From positions 1 through 21,530 of IMG/VR virus record IMGVR_UViG_3300025674_007832: a DNA stretch of 21,530 bases; one strand, given 5' to 3'. Shown here in pieces: positions 5,946 through 14,583 of the stretch; the stretch's first letter is position 1, and each line of letters starts with the position of its first letter. Both the position numbers and the translations under genes were made by a program. Source of the DNA: a virus. The notes beneath the pieces were generated by a model, which worked only from the letters and a program-made list of their open reading frames with translations, was not told the origin of the DNA and did no database searches.

Positions 5946-7335
5946 TAAACACTAGACCCCAAAATCTTTCCATATGAAGACCAAATTCTGGATTGCGAGG
6001 CAAAAACTCTTCATCAATTCCAGGATTACCAAGAAGTTTGATTGACAATTCATCCAACTCTTCTCCAGGATCATGCTCAAAAATATCTAAAATATTCTTA
6101 TAGAACTCAACTGGTCTCTCTCTAATTTTATCACGTGAGGCACAAAATTGTGCTCCAGCACCAAAAATAAAAGTTTCCATTTCTGGTTGCTTACCAAATA
6201 CTTTTTCGTAAGCATACTTGATGTTTGGAAAAATTGAATGGTAATCTTCTCTTTTATATTCAAAATCGCCTTCAACAATTCTTTCTGAGAACCAGAAGAA
6301 CTCTGGAATAATTTCATTAGCATACAAAAGATAATTTAAGTATCCATGAAGTTTTGGACTATGTGGATAAACAGGATCTCCTTGCAAGAACACAGTGTAT
6401 TCTGAGAGATTATCATAGTTATTGACTATATGATGTAGATAAGTATGTCCCTCTCTACCAATGTTTTCCAATTTGATAGAATTCTCAATTTCATCATCAC
6501 CTTTATTATATACGGTAACAAAATCTTTGTACCTGTTGGTCCATCTCAGATCTTCATTATATCTAGAAACAACTATTTCAAGGTATGACTTATCCTTATC
6601 ATCAATCAGATCTGAAAGCATCTGAAAGAGAACATCAGTTTTCTTATCTTTACTAGGTTGAAAATTATTATGCCAGGCACAGGCATTCCTAAAATGAAGG
6701 AACTTTCCGTTTGCATGGAGTTCAAATCCATATCCACCTGTCACCTCAGGGTCTTGCAGATCTATGCCTTTATAATCTTCTGGATACTCAACTCCCGTAT
6801 TTTCATACTTTAGACCAGCACGAAGTAACTTATAAGTTCCTCCGCCAGTGTCAAGCATTTGACCATCTACTGTTTGTGGAAAGAAATCAAATTCAATATT
6901 TTCTGTTGCAGATTTTTTGCAAAAGAAAAGACCTGGCCAAATGTACTTAACATCTTCTCTAGATTGGAGACATCCCATTACATCATTGACTGACATCTCA
7001 TTAGTAACGTCATAATCATCAATCAGGAACATATCATGATCCAAGAAGAGAGCGATACAATCTTCCTCCTCTGTTAGTATAAGATTATCATACGCCCATT
7101 TTGCAGTTTGAGCATGATAAAAACTTGGGGATCCTCCCGGTTCAGATTTATGGCGATGCAGTTCTACATCATGATCCTTACAGATCTTTTCAAAATCTTC
7201 GTAGTGCTGGTCATCTCTGGTATCATAAACAACACTTATAACTTTTTCACCAAATATAAATTTTTTTAATGACTTAATTTGATAGTCAAGTAAATCTGGA
7301 CGATTAAAAACGCAGCAAATAATTTTCGTTTTCAT
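5935..7335 (-). CDS. two-domain protein: GT-A-like N-terminus plus DUF3431-like C-terminus
   Basis: A 466-aa protein that reads as two joined domains. Residues 1 to about 245 start like a glycosyltransferase (IICCVFNRPDLLDYQIKSLKKF), with a DHD metal-site-like motif at 99-101 (IALFLDHDMFL) and HFRNACAWHNN near 214-224. Residues about 252-460 begin LEIVVSRYNEDLRW and contain NIGREGHTYLHHIV and VFLQGDPVYPHSP, the pattern I associate with DUF3431, a family of unknown function also found in fungi. The ATG overlaps the upstream epimerase stop (ATGA). A glycan-modifying role is inferred from the N-terminus and neighbours; the domain names come from memory of the motifs. Confidence 0.7.
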   Translation of the reverse strand: MKTKIICCVFNRPDLLDYQIKSLKKFIFGEKVISVVYDTRDDQHYEDFEKICKDHDVELHRHKSEPGGSPSFYHAQTAKWAYDNLILTEEEDCIALFLDHDMFLIDDYDVTNEMSVNDVMGCLQSREDVKYIWPGLFFCKKSATENIEFDFFPQTVDGQMLDTGGGTYKLLRAGLKYENTGVEYPEDYKGIDLQDPEVTGGYGFELHANGKFLHFRNACAWHNNFQPSKDKKTDVLFQMLSDLIDDKDKSYLEIVVSRYNEDLRWTNRYKDFVTVYNKGDDEIENSIKLENIGREGHTYLHHIVNNYDNLSEYTVFLQGDPVYPHSPKLHGYLNYLLYANEIIPEFFWFSERIVEGDFEYKREDYHSIFPNIKYAYEKVFGKQPEMETFIFGAGAQFCASRDKIRERPVEFYKNILDIFEHDPGEELDELSIKLLGNPGIDEEFLPRNPEFGLHMERFWGLVFNVV

Positions 7336-8234
7336 ACATTCTCCTTAATATAATCTTTGAGATCTACCTTTGATTCCCAACCATAAACTTGTTTTATTTT
7401 AGAAACATTAGCGATGCTTTTTCTTGCCTCTGCCAGTCTAGGAGGAATATGAACAATATTGTCAGAGATCAATGCTGCAATATTTTTGATTGATATTTCT
7501 CTTCCAGTTCCTACATTATACACTTGACCATAATCATTCACATCCTTTTCAGCAACTGTAAGATTTGCTGAAGCGATGTCAGATACATGAACAAAGTCTC
7601 TTGTTTGCCTGCCGTCCCCAACTACAGTAAGAGGTACTCCATCTTTCTTCTGATCAAAGAAAACTCCCATAACAGGAGCATATTGCCCACTCTTTGGTTG
7701 ACGAGGACCATAAACATTAAAATACCTAAGAACAACTGTTTGAACATTATAAAGATCATAGTACATCTTCATCAAATTCTCACAAGCCAATTTAGAAACT
7801 GAATATGGATTGAGAGGATCTGTAGGATTTGTTTCTACACACATCTTATTCGTCAATCCATAAATTGCTGCTGTAGAAGAAAAGACAACTCTTCTTACTT
7901 TTAATTTTCTAGCAACCTCTAGTACGTTACAAAGACTTGAGACATTATTGAGATAGGATTCAACTGGATTCTCAATACAATATGGTATAGAGACATCAGA
8001 CGCGAGATGAAAGATGTAATCACATCCGTTGGATATCTTTGTTAGAATTTCATTGTTTTCTGGAGAACTCAGATCAAACTGATAATTTTCAGCATCAGAA
8101 TTCCAGTAATATTCATCGTGACTATTAGCACATTCATTATCAACTACGACAACTTCGTAATTGTTTTTCAATAAAAGATCTACCAAATTAGAACCGATAA
8201 ATCCAGCACCACCAGTAACTAGTGATTTAGTCAT
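7332..8234 (-). CDS. NAD-dependent sugar-nucleotide epimerase/dehydratase (extended SDR)
   Basis: A 300-aa extended short-chain dehydrogenase. The NAD-binding motif is VTGGAGFIGSNLVD (residues 6-19), an Asp ends the second strand (VDN), and the catalytic set is S120/T121 in FSSTAAIYG with Y144 and K148 in PYSVSK. RYFNVYGPRQ and GDGRQTRDFVHVSD are the substrate-side motifs of UDP-sugar 4-epimerases and related enzymes. It may make UDP-galactose (or a GalNAc/uronate equivalent) for the UDP-galactopyranose mutase and GT25/GT6 enzymes; exact substrate cannot be told. At 300 residues it is slightly short. It is linked by four-base ATGA overlaps to genes on both sides. Confidence 0.9.
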   Translation of the reverse strand: MTKSLVTGGAGFIGSNLVDLLLKNNYEVVVVDNECANSHDEYYWNSDAENYQFDLSSPENNEILTKISNGCDYIFHLASDVSIPYCIENPVESYLNNVSSLCNVLEVARKLKVRRVVFSSTAAIYGLTNKMCVETNPTDPLNPYSVSKLACENLMKMYYDLYNVQTVVLRYFNVYGPRQPKSGQYAPVMGVFFDQKKDGVPLTVVGDGRQTRDFVHVSDIASANLTVAEKDVNDYGQVYNVGTGREISIKNIAALISDNIVHIPPRLAEARKSIANVSKIKQVYGWESKVDLKDYIKENV

Positions 8235-8875
8235 ACAACTCTCTCAGGTAGAAAATAATTTTTATTATAATTAAAGCATTCCTCAGTCGGATAACTTGTC
8301 AATGGATTCACAGTTCCGTGATATCCACTTGTTTGATAGAAGAATGGATCATCAAATGTATAAACATTAAACCAACGCTGAATCTCAGCAAATCCAATGT
8401 CTTGATAATCTTCAATTATGTATCCAGCGTGATATGTTATCCTTTGGCACATTCTAACATACTCATCAGTTAGATACAAGACTGAATGTCCCCCAAGCAT
8501 ATTATAAGTTCGATACAGATCATCCTTTATATGCTCATATTGAACATATGGTCCAGAATGACCATTCATTCTCCCCCAAGATGAAATACCAAGATAAACA
8601 GCATCAGCATCATCAGGAACTTCAATCTCTGGACGGAAGTTCTTGATCATACAATCATCTTCAAAAAGAATGAATGGTGGATCAATCTCAGATAATCCCT
8701 TATGGTGAGCAGCAGAGCATCCAGCAACAGGACGATCGGGGCGAGGAACACCCTCTACACGAATAATAGTCTTGAACCCACACTCTTTAAGAATATTTTG
8801 CATATTCTCATTTTTTTCAGTGTGCTGTTCAAGATTCATATAAACAGCAGGAATTTCTCTAAGATCTAAGTTCAT
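8231..8875 (-). CDS. short GT25-like glycosyltransferase
   Basis: A 214-aa protein resembling a compact GT25 enzyme: AVYMNLEQHTEKNENMQNIL at the start (compare IYYLNL...R in the other copy), GCSAAHHKGLSEI (about 52-64) and FILFEDDCMI with the metal-binding EDD at 72-74. TYNMLGGHSVLYLTDEYV and IIEDYQDIGFAEIQRWF fill the acceptor half. It is about 50 residues shorter than the 264-aa GT25-like protein and much diverged from it, so the two probably use different acceptors rather than being recent duplicates. Four-base overlap with the downstream epimerase gene. Confidence 0.75.
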   Translation of the reverse strand: MNLDLREIPAVYMNLEQHTEKNENMQNILKECGFKTIIRVEGVPRPDRPVAGCSAAHHKGLSEIDPPFILFEDDCMIKNFRPEIEVPDDADAVYLGISSWGRMNGHSGPYVQYEHIKDDLYRTYNMLGGHSVLYLTDEYVRMCQRITYHAGYIIEDYQDIGFAEIQRWFNVYTFDDPFFYQTSGYHGTVNPLTSYPTEECFNYNKNYFLPERVV

Positions 8876-8916
8876 TGTGATTTTTAGCGATAATCTTAAT
8901 ATATTTTAATATTTTA

Positions 8917-9576
8917 TTACTTATCATACACAAATACAGTATTCCATTGATTTTTAGAAATCTCAATATACCCCTGATTATTAATATACTTCCTAAGTTT
9001 AATCATCTCATTAACATATTCTGGATAATTTTGAAATGAAGGATGCTCATCTTCTAGTTCCACAATTACTATTTTTGGATTCCATTCTCTCAAATCAAAC
9101 GTTTGAAAAACTTCAGACTCCTTACCTTCAACATCAACAACCAAAACATCAAAATTTTTAGGAACTTCAAGTTTATTCATTAAGGTATCCAATCTCATTT
9201 GATCACAAACATCTTCAACAAATTGATAATTTTTAGACCAATCTATTTCTTTATATCTTGATAACTGCTCTTTATCGAGTGTAGTAAGTAATCCAGCCCT
9301 ATAAATTGTCATCTCACCCTCTTCTAAACCTATAGAAACATTAGCAACTGTTACATCATTATTTCTATGTCTTTTAAGACATTTTTCATAATGTTCATAA
9401 ATTGGTTCAATATATAATCCACCCCATCCCATATCAGCTAAACAAGATGTATTTGAAAAAGATTCTCCATCATAAGCACCAACTTCTACAAAATATCCTT
9501 TTGATGGATATCCAAAATATTGTTGATAAATCTCGCTTAAATTATCAACTTGGCAATTTGAAGGTAATTTGTACAT
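8917..9576 (-). CDS. FkbM-family methyltransferase
   Basis: A 219-aa SAM-dependent methyltransferase of the FkbM type. The SAM site is GYFVEVGAYDGESFSNT (about 27-43), followed by WGGLYIEPI with the acidic residue that binds the ribose. DTLMNKLEVPKNFDVLVVDVEGKESEVFQTF is the family's hallmark middle segment and KIVIVELEDEH follows. FkbM enzymes O-methylate sugars in polysaccharides and natural products. Here it probably caps or modifies the glycan made by the neighbouring transferases. AGGA lies about nine bases before the ATG at 9576, and the upstream GT6 gene ends four bases away. Confidence 0.9.
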   Translation of the reverse strand: MYKLPSNCQVDNLSEIYQQYFGYPSKGYFVEVGAYDGESFSNTSCLADMGWGGLYIEPIYEHYEKCLKRHRNNDVTVANVSIGLEEGEMTIYRAGLLTTLDKEQLSRYKEIDWSKNYQFVEDVCDQMRLDTLMNKLEVPKNFDVLVVDVEGKESEVFQTFDLREWNPKIVIVELEDEHPSFQNYPEYVNEMIKLRKYINNQGYIEISKNQWNTVFVYDK

Positions 9577-9580
9577 TTTA

Positions 9581-10291
9581 TTAATTCCTATATTCAGAAT
9601 GATTTTTATCTAAGGCTAAAATTTTTGGATTATAATATTTGCTAACAATCCATCCTTCGGGATTTTTTAATGCTGGTTCTGGATAACAGTATGAAGGATC
9701 TAAACTTAAGGTTGGTGGATTATCAATAAGATAACAATTTAAATGCGACTCATCATGCCATAAAGCAATCACCCCATTTTCAAGATCTTTGGTTACACGG
9801 TAGGAAAGAACCTCAGACATTTCAAGAAATCTCTTTGTTGACCCACCATTAAATCCACCAGCATAATAATGTTCACCTTCCTCACCGACAGGAACATAAG
9901 CTAATGATTTTGGATTTCTATCATAAGATCTTTGATCTTTTGGATAGAAAGATTGGCATGGATGCATTGTTGCAACAAGGTCACCAAAGACCTCTTCACC
10001 AACCTTATCTACTAAACCCATGTCCACATCAAAGTAGTAGCAATAATCAAACTGAGAAATAAACTCCTTCTCCTTCATAAAGTAATTATACCTTTTCAGA
10101 GTAGGCATTGGCCAAGGTTCGTGCTCAATCTGACAAACTCTCACATTATCAGATGCTTCTACTTCGTGGTCTGTAAAAAGAAGACATTCAATTTCGTGCC
10201 CATTAAGAAAGTTTTCTTCGATATTATCAAGAAGTCTTTCAACAAACTGAATGTACTTGTTTGTAGCAATAGTTAGGATGCAAATTTTCAT
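9581..10291 (-). CDS. family 6 glycosyltransferase (ABO/alpha-1,3-Gal type)
   Basis: A 236-aa enzyme with clear GT6 motifs: MKICILTIATNKYIQFVERL at the start, EPWPMPTLKRYNYF (58-71), YCYYFDVDMGL with a DVD metal site at 88-90, VATMHPCQSFYPK, then YYAGGFNGGSTKRFLEM (143-158), and ALWHDESHLNCYL (176-188). GT6 includes the human ABO transferases and the alpha-1,3-galactosyltransferase; the proteins retain configuration and move Gal or GalNAc from UDP. The compact length without a membrane anchor matches bacterial and phage members. As I recall, bacterial members often have NXN in place of DXD, whereas this one keeps DXD. The Gal donor fits the neighbouring epimerase. Confidence 0.92.
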   Translation of the reverse strand: MKICILTIATNKYIQFVERLLDNIEENFLNGHEIECLLFTDHEVEASDNVRVCQIEHEPWPMPTLKRYNYFMKEKEFISQFDYCYYFDVDMGLVDKVGEEVFGDLVATMHPCQSFYPKDQRSYDRNPKSLAYVPVGEEGEHYYAGGFNGGSTKRFLEMSEVLSYRVTKDLENGVIALWHDESHLNCYLIDNPPTLSLDPSYCYPEPALKNPEGWIVSKYYNPKILALDKNHSEYRN

Positions 10292-10306
10292 ATCAATTTA
10301 CTGTAA

Positions 10307-11092
10307 TTATTTTTTAGCAACTATGATTATATTTTTAGTATTTCCACATTCTGAATAATTATTATAAAAAGTAAATCCATCATCCTTTAATTTTGAAACT
10401 ATACAATTATAATTATCATAAACATTATCAACCATTAAATTATATGTAATGTAGACTATCTTACTATTTTTGATTACTTTATCATAATAATTTAATTGAG
10501 ATTGAATGTCAAGTTCTGAAAGAGAATAATTACTAATTAGAAGATCTATATCGTAAATACTATCTAATCGCTCACATGAAATAAATTTAATTTTTGAGTA
10601 TATCTTTGAAAAGTTTTTTAAATATTTTTCTTGAACTTTTAGTCCTTCAGAAAGATCGACATTTATATATTCATCAAAATCACATAAAACACTTAAGGTT
10701 TTACATAAACCACCATATCCACCACCAATTTCAACTACTTTAGAAATCTCTCCATTTTCACAGATTGAACTCAAGTCTAAACAATTTTTAATATATCTGA
10801 GAGTAGTTGGTGAAATTTTACCATCACCATAAACAAATTGTTTAGGATTTCCAATCAAATCATTTTCTAAAAATTGATCTAGATTTTCATCATAAATTTC
10901 TTTACCAACCTCTTGAATATAGTCAAAATATTTTTGCCCCAACTCAAAATCAACATGCTCAAGAATAACATTATATTCTGGCAATACTTTAAAATTAGAA
11001 AAGACTTCATCATCTTCTAAAATTTTATTACAAATATTAATATATTCTTTTGCATCATTTGGGTTAATGTCCCAACCATTAAGATTTTCCAT
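10307..11092 (-). CDS. putative sugar O-methyltransferase (NanM-like)
   Basis: A 261-aa class I methyltransferase. The N-terminal half is helical with GNPKQFVYGDGKISPTTLRYIKNC (read as two halves, about 81-104), and the SAM site is KVVEIGGGYGGLCKTL (118-133) followed by INVDLSEGLKVQEKYL. LLISNYSLSELDIQSQLNYYDKVI is the usual post-SAM strand region. The combination matches the putative sugar O-methyltransferase family that I know as NanM-like, found in surface-glycan clusters. Very AT-rich, with many Asn, Lys and Ile codons, unlike the genes at 4-8 kb. Confidence 0.8.
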   Translation of the reverse strand: MENLNGWDINPNDAKEYINICNKILEDDEVFSNFKVLPEYNVILEHVDFELGQKYFDYIQEVGKEIYDENLDQFLENDLIGNPKQFVYGDGKISPTTLRYIKNCLDLSSICENGEISKVVEIGGGYGGLCKTLSVLCDFDEYINVDLSEGLKVQEKYLKNFSKIYSKIKFISCERLDSIYDIDLLISNYSLSELDIQSQLNYYDKVIKNSKIVYITYNLMVDNVYDNYNCIVSKLKDDGFTFYNNYSECGNTKNIIIVAKK

Positions 11093-11109
11093 AAAAATAA
11101 TTTACAAAT

Positions 11110-11835
11110 TTACTTTAACAACTTTTTAGATAATTCTTCGATTGTACTATGATCAGCAATATTATATATTGGATCTTTGTACTTTAATAATTTTACTTTG
11201 GAATACTTATTCATTTTAAATTCATAATTCTCTCTAACTGCAATAGACCATATAACATCTTCACCTTCTCCCCAAACTAATTCATCATTCAAAGGAAACT
11301 CTATCATAACATTTTTTTTAGAAATCCAATAGGCCCCAGAAAAATACATGTATTTTGTGAATCTTTCTTCATCATAAGGAAGAAGACACTTCATTCCAGG
11401 TTCAACAATTCTACTAATTAATTCATTCCTCTCACCATAAGTACTCACATTCCTAGGATCGTTCCACATACAAAGACACCAATCACGATATCTTGTTTCA
11501 TCCGGATTTACAATTTTAGTCATACATAAATCAAAATTATTACCAAACTTCAAAAATCCAGTATACCAAGCATTATCAAATTTAATGTAATCGTGCAGAT
11601 ATACTATGTTTTCAAAACTAGCACAATTAGTAACAATATTTTTTTTCTTAGTAATCCAAGATTTTTTTATAGTTTCGTCAAAATTTATTACTTCAGTTTT
11701 ATTTCTGATAACCTTAGAATTTCCAACGACTATAATTTCATAATTTGGAATATTTTGAACTTCAATGCTATCGATAATTTCATTAATTTTGTCATCTTCC
11801 GTTCCATTAGTAATAATACCAAAGGTAAAATCCAT
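11110..11835 (-). CDS. GT2-like glycosyltransferase
   Basis: A 241-aa protein with the start of a family 2-type GT-A fold: FTFGIITNGTEDDKINEIID, then QNIPNYEIIVVGNS (27-40), and IVYLHDYIKFDNAWYTGF in the place where DXD-containing enzymes have LHDDI; here the second Asp is Tyr (HDY, 81-83). GEGEDVIWSIAVRENYEFKMN is the typical ED-containing acceptor region. The altered DXD could mean changed metal binding or a weak enzyme. AT-rich. The donor and acceptor cannot be told. Confidence 0.75.
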   Translation of the reverse strand: MDFTFGIITNGTEDDKINEIIDSIEVQNIPNYEIIVVGNSKVIRNKTEVINFDETIKKSWITKKKNIVTNCASFENIVYLHDYIKFDNAWYTGFLKFGNNFDLCMTKIVNPDETRYRDWCLCMWNDPRNVSTYGERNELISRIVEPGMKCLLPYDEERFTKYMYFSGAYWISKKNVMIEFPLNDELVWGEGEDVIWSIAVRENYEFKMNKYSKVKLLKYKDPIYNIADHSTIEELSKKLLK

Positions 11836-11848
11836 AATTTAAATATTC

Positions 11849-12313
11849 CTACAATAATCGTTTGACATAATCACTACAAATTCCATGACAATTAAATGCT
11901 TTTAGATCAGTGAATACATCTACTGACGTATTCCATTCTGGCATAACAATTACTGATTTTGGAGTATAAGTTTTACCAGGATAAGTCCAAATATAATTTT
12001 TACTCGTCAAAGTAAAATCATCTTTTTGGTGCCAAAAATAATTGAAACCTTCGGTTCCATAAGAAAACTCATAGAGTGATTCAATATTTTTACAATGAAT
12101 CCATAAAAAATCTTTGTACTTAGATAACCAAAACCAATCTACGTGATATTGTGGTTCATCGTGACCAAGATAAAATTTTCTATCATAAGTATCATATCTA
12201 ATATCAATTTCAACGTGGAATCCTTGTATTAGTGCTTTTTCCAGATATTCTGGGTTATTCTCTTCCAAAGGATTTGATCCATCAATATTACCTCGATGTG
12301 CTATAAGTTTCAT
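11849..12313 (-). CDS. short glycerophosphodiesterase-like (GDPD) protein
   Basis: A 154-aa protein of the PLC-like/GDPD TIM-barrel superfamily. LIAHRGNIDGSNPLEENNPE carries the catalytic His-Arg (H6, R7), HVEIDIRYD the metal ligands E35 and D37, and YLGHDEPQY the second catalytic His (H51). It is much shorter than standard GDPD enzymes (about 240 aa) and looks like the compact version seen in capsule and LPS loci. It may hydrolyse or transfer a glycerophosphate-type group on the glycan. Its ATG overlaps the stop of the HAD-nucleotidyltransferase gene (ATGA), so the two are probably functionally linked. Confidence 0.8.
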   Translation of the reverse strand: MKLIAHRGNIDGSNPLEENNPEYLEKALIQGFHVEIDIRYDTYDRKFYLGHDEPQYHVDWFWLSKYKDFLWIHCKNIESLYEFSYGTEGFNYFWHQKDDFTLTSKNYIWTYPGKTYTPKSVIVMPEWNTSVDVFTDLKAFNCHGICSDYVKRLL

Positions 12314-13680
12314 TGCTTATAATGCTCCAAGAAATAATTAAGATCTTCAGGAGTTCCAATTCCCCACATCTTTTCAATATCTTTGATTCGAATTTTTTTT
12401 CCATCTTGAATTGCTTCATTGAAGACTGGACAGACATAGAACTCATTATTAGTTCTGATATTTTTCTCAATCATTTGTTCGGCATATTTCACATAGTCAG
12501 AACCTTTCTTCCAAAAATAGATACCAACCGTTGCATTATCACTGATTGGTTTTTTCTCAGCAACTTCAGATACAAAACCATCCTCACCAACCTTGGCATA
12601 GGACCACTTAGGATGAGTTGCCTTGAAACTAACAATACCACCATCAATACCATCGGCATTAAATGCATAGAGACATTCATTACTGTTCCACTCCACAAAC
12701 TGGTCAGAGTTTGCCATTACAAGTGGAGAATCATTATTAATGAACTCTTTGGCAAGTAGAGTAGTGCAAGCAGCACCTTCAGTAACACCATCCACCTGAA
12801 CAATATTGCAGTTAGGAGCAATCAAGTTTAGGAGATATTGAAGACTATACTTCTCATAATGTTCCTTCTGAACAATAAAAGTATAATTTGCTTCAATATT
12901 AAGATTCTCAACTACCACTTGAATCATTGGTTTACCATTCACTTCAATCAGTGGTTTGGGAAAGGTATATCCAGCATTCGCAAAGCGACTACCGGCACCT
13001 GCCATAGGAATAATAACATTCATTTTATCAGACTTCCAAGGAATATGGTTTACATTGATTTTAGAGAGAGTTTTAATTGCCTCATCAATTTTTTGTTGAT
13101 TCATACTACTCCTATTCTCAATAGGAATTAAATGTGCTTTACTGTCCAATGCACCCTGTCTTCCAATATGACTGTCTTCAAAAATTACAGTATCTTTGGG
13201 AAGTGCATTACAAACAATCATACACTTCCAATACATTTCTGGAAATGGTTTATTGCGAACAACATCTTCATTACTCACATAATAATCAACAAACTCTAAT
13301 ACTCCCAATTTAAGTAAAACCAATTTAACAGTATTCCGAATACTATTGCTTGCAACAGAAATTTGATAACCTTTGGTTTTCAATTGTTGAAAATAATACA
13401 TCAATTCATGATCATGTTCCAATCTTGAAAAAATATCAAAAGTTGCTTTTTGCTTATCTTCCCAAATCTGACAATGCATATCTACAGGAAGACCCTTATT
13501 CTCAGTCAACATTGTAAGTTTTCTAGAAGTAGGAAGACCATCATAAAGACTCAGATGCTCGTCTTTGTTTATAATATATTTTTTATCTACATTTTTTAAA
13601 GCACAATTTAATGCTTCATAATGCATATCTCGACTATCAATTAGAACACCATCAAGATCAAAAATTACTAACTTGTTCAT
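12310..13680 (-). CDS. HAD phosphatase / sugar-phosphate nucleotidyltransferase fusion
   Basis: A 456-aa bifunctional protein. Residues 1 to about 215 form a HAD phosphatase: KLVIFDLDGVLIDS (D8, D10), the Ser motif SVASNS (108-113), Lys in VVRNKPFPEMY (144), and FEDS (167-170). Residues about 220-456 form a nucleotidyltransferase: MNVIIPMAGAGSRFANAGY with the GAGSR loop, FPKPLIEVNGKPMIQ with the donor Lys near 242, VMANSDQFVEW and GIYFWKKGSDYV. Such a pair could dephosphorylate a sugar phosphate and load a sugar on a nucleotide. Substrate is unknown. The start is ATG 13680 because GGAG lies seven bases upstream; a TTG 12 bases earlier would include the ribosome site in the coding region. Confidence 0.9.
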   Translation of the reverse strand: MNKLVIFDLDGVLIDSRDMHYEALNCALKNVDKKYIINKDEHLSLYDGLPTSRKLTMLTENKGLPVDMHCQIWEDKQKATFDIFSRLEHDHELMYYFQQLKTKGYQISVASNSIRNTVKLVLLKLGVLEFVDYYVSNEDVVRNKPFPEMYWKCMIVCNALPKDTVIFEDSHIGRQGALDSKAHLIPIENRSSMNQQKIDEAIKTLSKINVNHIPWKSDKMNVIIPMAGAGSRFANAGYTFPKPLIEVNGKPMIQVVVENLNIEANYTFIVQKEHYEKYSLQYLLNLIAPNCNIVQVDGVTEGAACTTLLAKEFINNDSPLVMANSDQFVEWNSNECLYAFNADGIDGGIVSFKATHPKWSYAKVGEDGFVSEVAEKKPISDNATVGIYFWKKGSDYVKYAEQMIEKNIRTNNEFYVCPVFNEAIQDGKKIRIKDIEKMWGIGTPEDLNYFLEHYKQ

Positions 13681-13702
13681 ATAAATCTCCAATCATTAGT
13701 GA

Positions 13703-14578
13703 TTATAAGTATACAGCACGTCCATCATTTCTGTGATATGTCATAATTATACCATCTTTTTTTATTTTATGTTTATTCTGATGATATACATCATGTATCA
13801 ACCATAATGGTTTATATGACAGTTTTTCATTTATTTGAAAATAAGTTTCAATAGGCATAGATTCCATACTCCAATTTCTAGTAACACCATAGGTTTTTAA
13901 ATTAATTAAATCATAACCTTTATAGAGAACACAATAATAAATGTACGATATGTAATCAAATACCCACCAAGATAACTTATTTACAAATGTCTCATAATTT
14001 TCAAAATTTATAAATTCAAGAAATTCAGAAGCAATTTTAGTATCATAAATTGGGATGTCGGAAAACCAAAAATAATGAGTCAAACCATAAGTTTTGTTTT
14101 CCAATTCTTGAATATCTTGTTTAAAAAAGATTGAAGAACAATCTATTATGCTTTTTGCTATTTCTAGCCTTTTTTCATTTAAAGATGCTCCAAAAATTTT
14201 TTTTCTATCACAATATTGTTTAAATTTTTCATACACATTATCTACCGATACAAATTCAATTTCAGAGTCAACTGCTGCAATATATTCATATCTATTCTTC
14301 AACATGTTTATAGCATAATATTTTTTAAACGTAATTATTGTTCTAGAATTGATAACATTAGAGATAAAATCACGATTAAATTTTTCTTCTAATAATATAA
14401 AATTATATATTTGGTTGAAATTATATGAATTTAAAATATCCAGATCTTCTCTATAAGACAAAACAAAATAGATGTCAAAATCCAAATCATTTGGGAGACT
14501 ATTAAGAAAATTTAAATATTCATAATGAGGAGGATGAACCGGAATGACGAAAGCAACTTTATTTGATTTATGTTTCAT
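13703..14578 (-). CDS. divergent GT-A-like protein of the glycan island
   Basis: A 291-aa protein from the ATG at 14578 (a TTG nine bases earlier would overlap the upstream gene). It begins VAFVIPVHPPHYEYLNFLNSL and has a possible metal site, YEYIAAVDSEIEF (98-109) with DSE in the DXD place. FGASLNEKRLEIAKSI, HYFWFSDIPIYD and WWVFDYISYIYY follow. The layout (nucleotide-binding-like start, central DXD-like motif, aromatic acceptor half) suggests a glycosyltransferase, but I recognise no family. It is very AT-rich, like its next two upstream neighbours. Confidence 0.6.
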   Translation of the reverse strand: MKHKSNKVAFVIPVHPPHYEYLNFLNSLPNDLDFDIYFVLSYREDLDILNSYNFNQIYNFILLEEKFNRDFISNVINSRTIITFKKYYAINMLKNRYEYIAAVDSEIEFVSVDNVYEKFKQYCDRKKIFGASLNEKRLEIAKSIIDCSSIFFKQDIQELENKTYGLTHYFWFSDIPIYDTKIASEFLEFINFENYETFVNKLSWWVFDYISYIYYCVLYKGYDLINLKTYGVTRNWSMESMPIETYFQINEKLSYKPLWLIHDVYHQNKHKIKKDGIIMTYHRNDGRAVYL

Positions 14579-14583
14579 TGTTC

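Noticed and set aside
10481-10512. TTGACA with TATTAT at 17 bp on the minus strand inside the NanM-like gene
   Set aside because: It lies deep in a coding sequence of very high AT content, with no gene start downstream before the next intergenic gap; chance is likely.
14447-14477. TTGACA with TATAGA at 17 bp on the minus strand inside the 291-aa gene
   Set aside because: Poor -10, inside AT-rich coding sequence and not upstream of a gene start.
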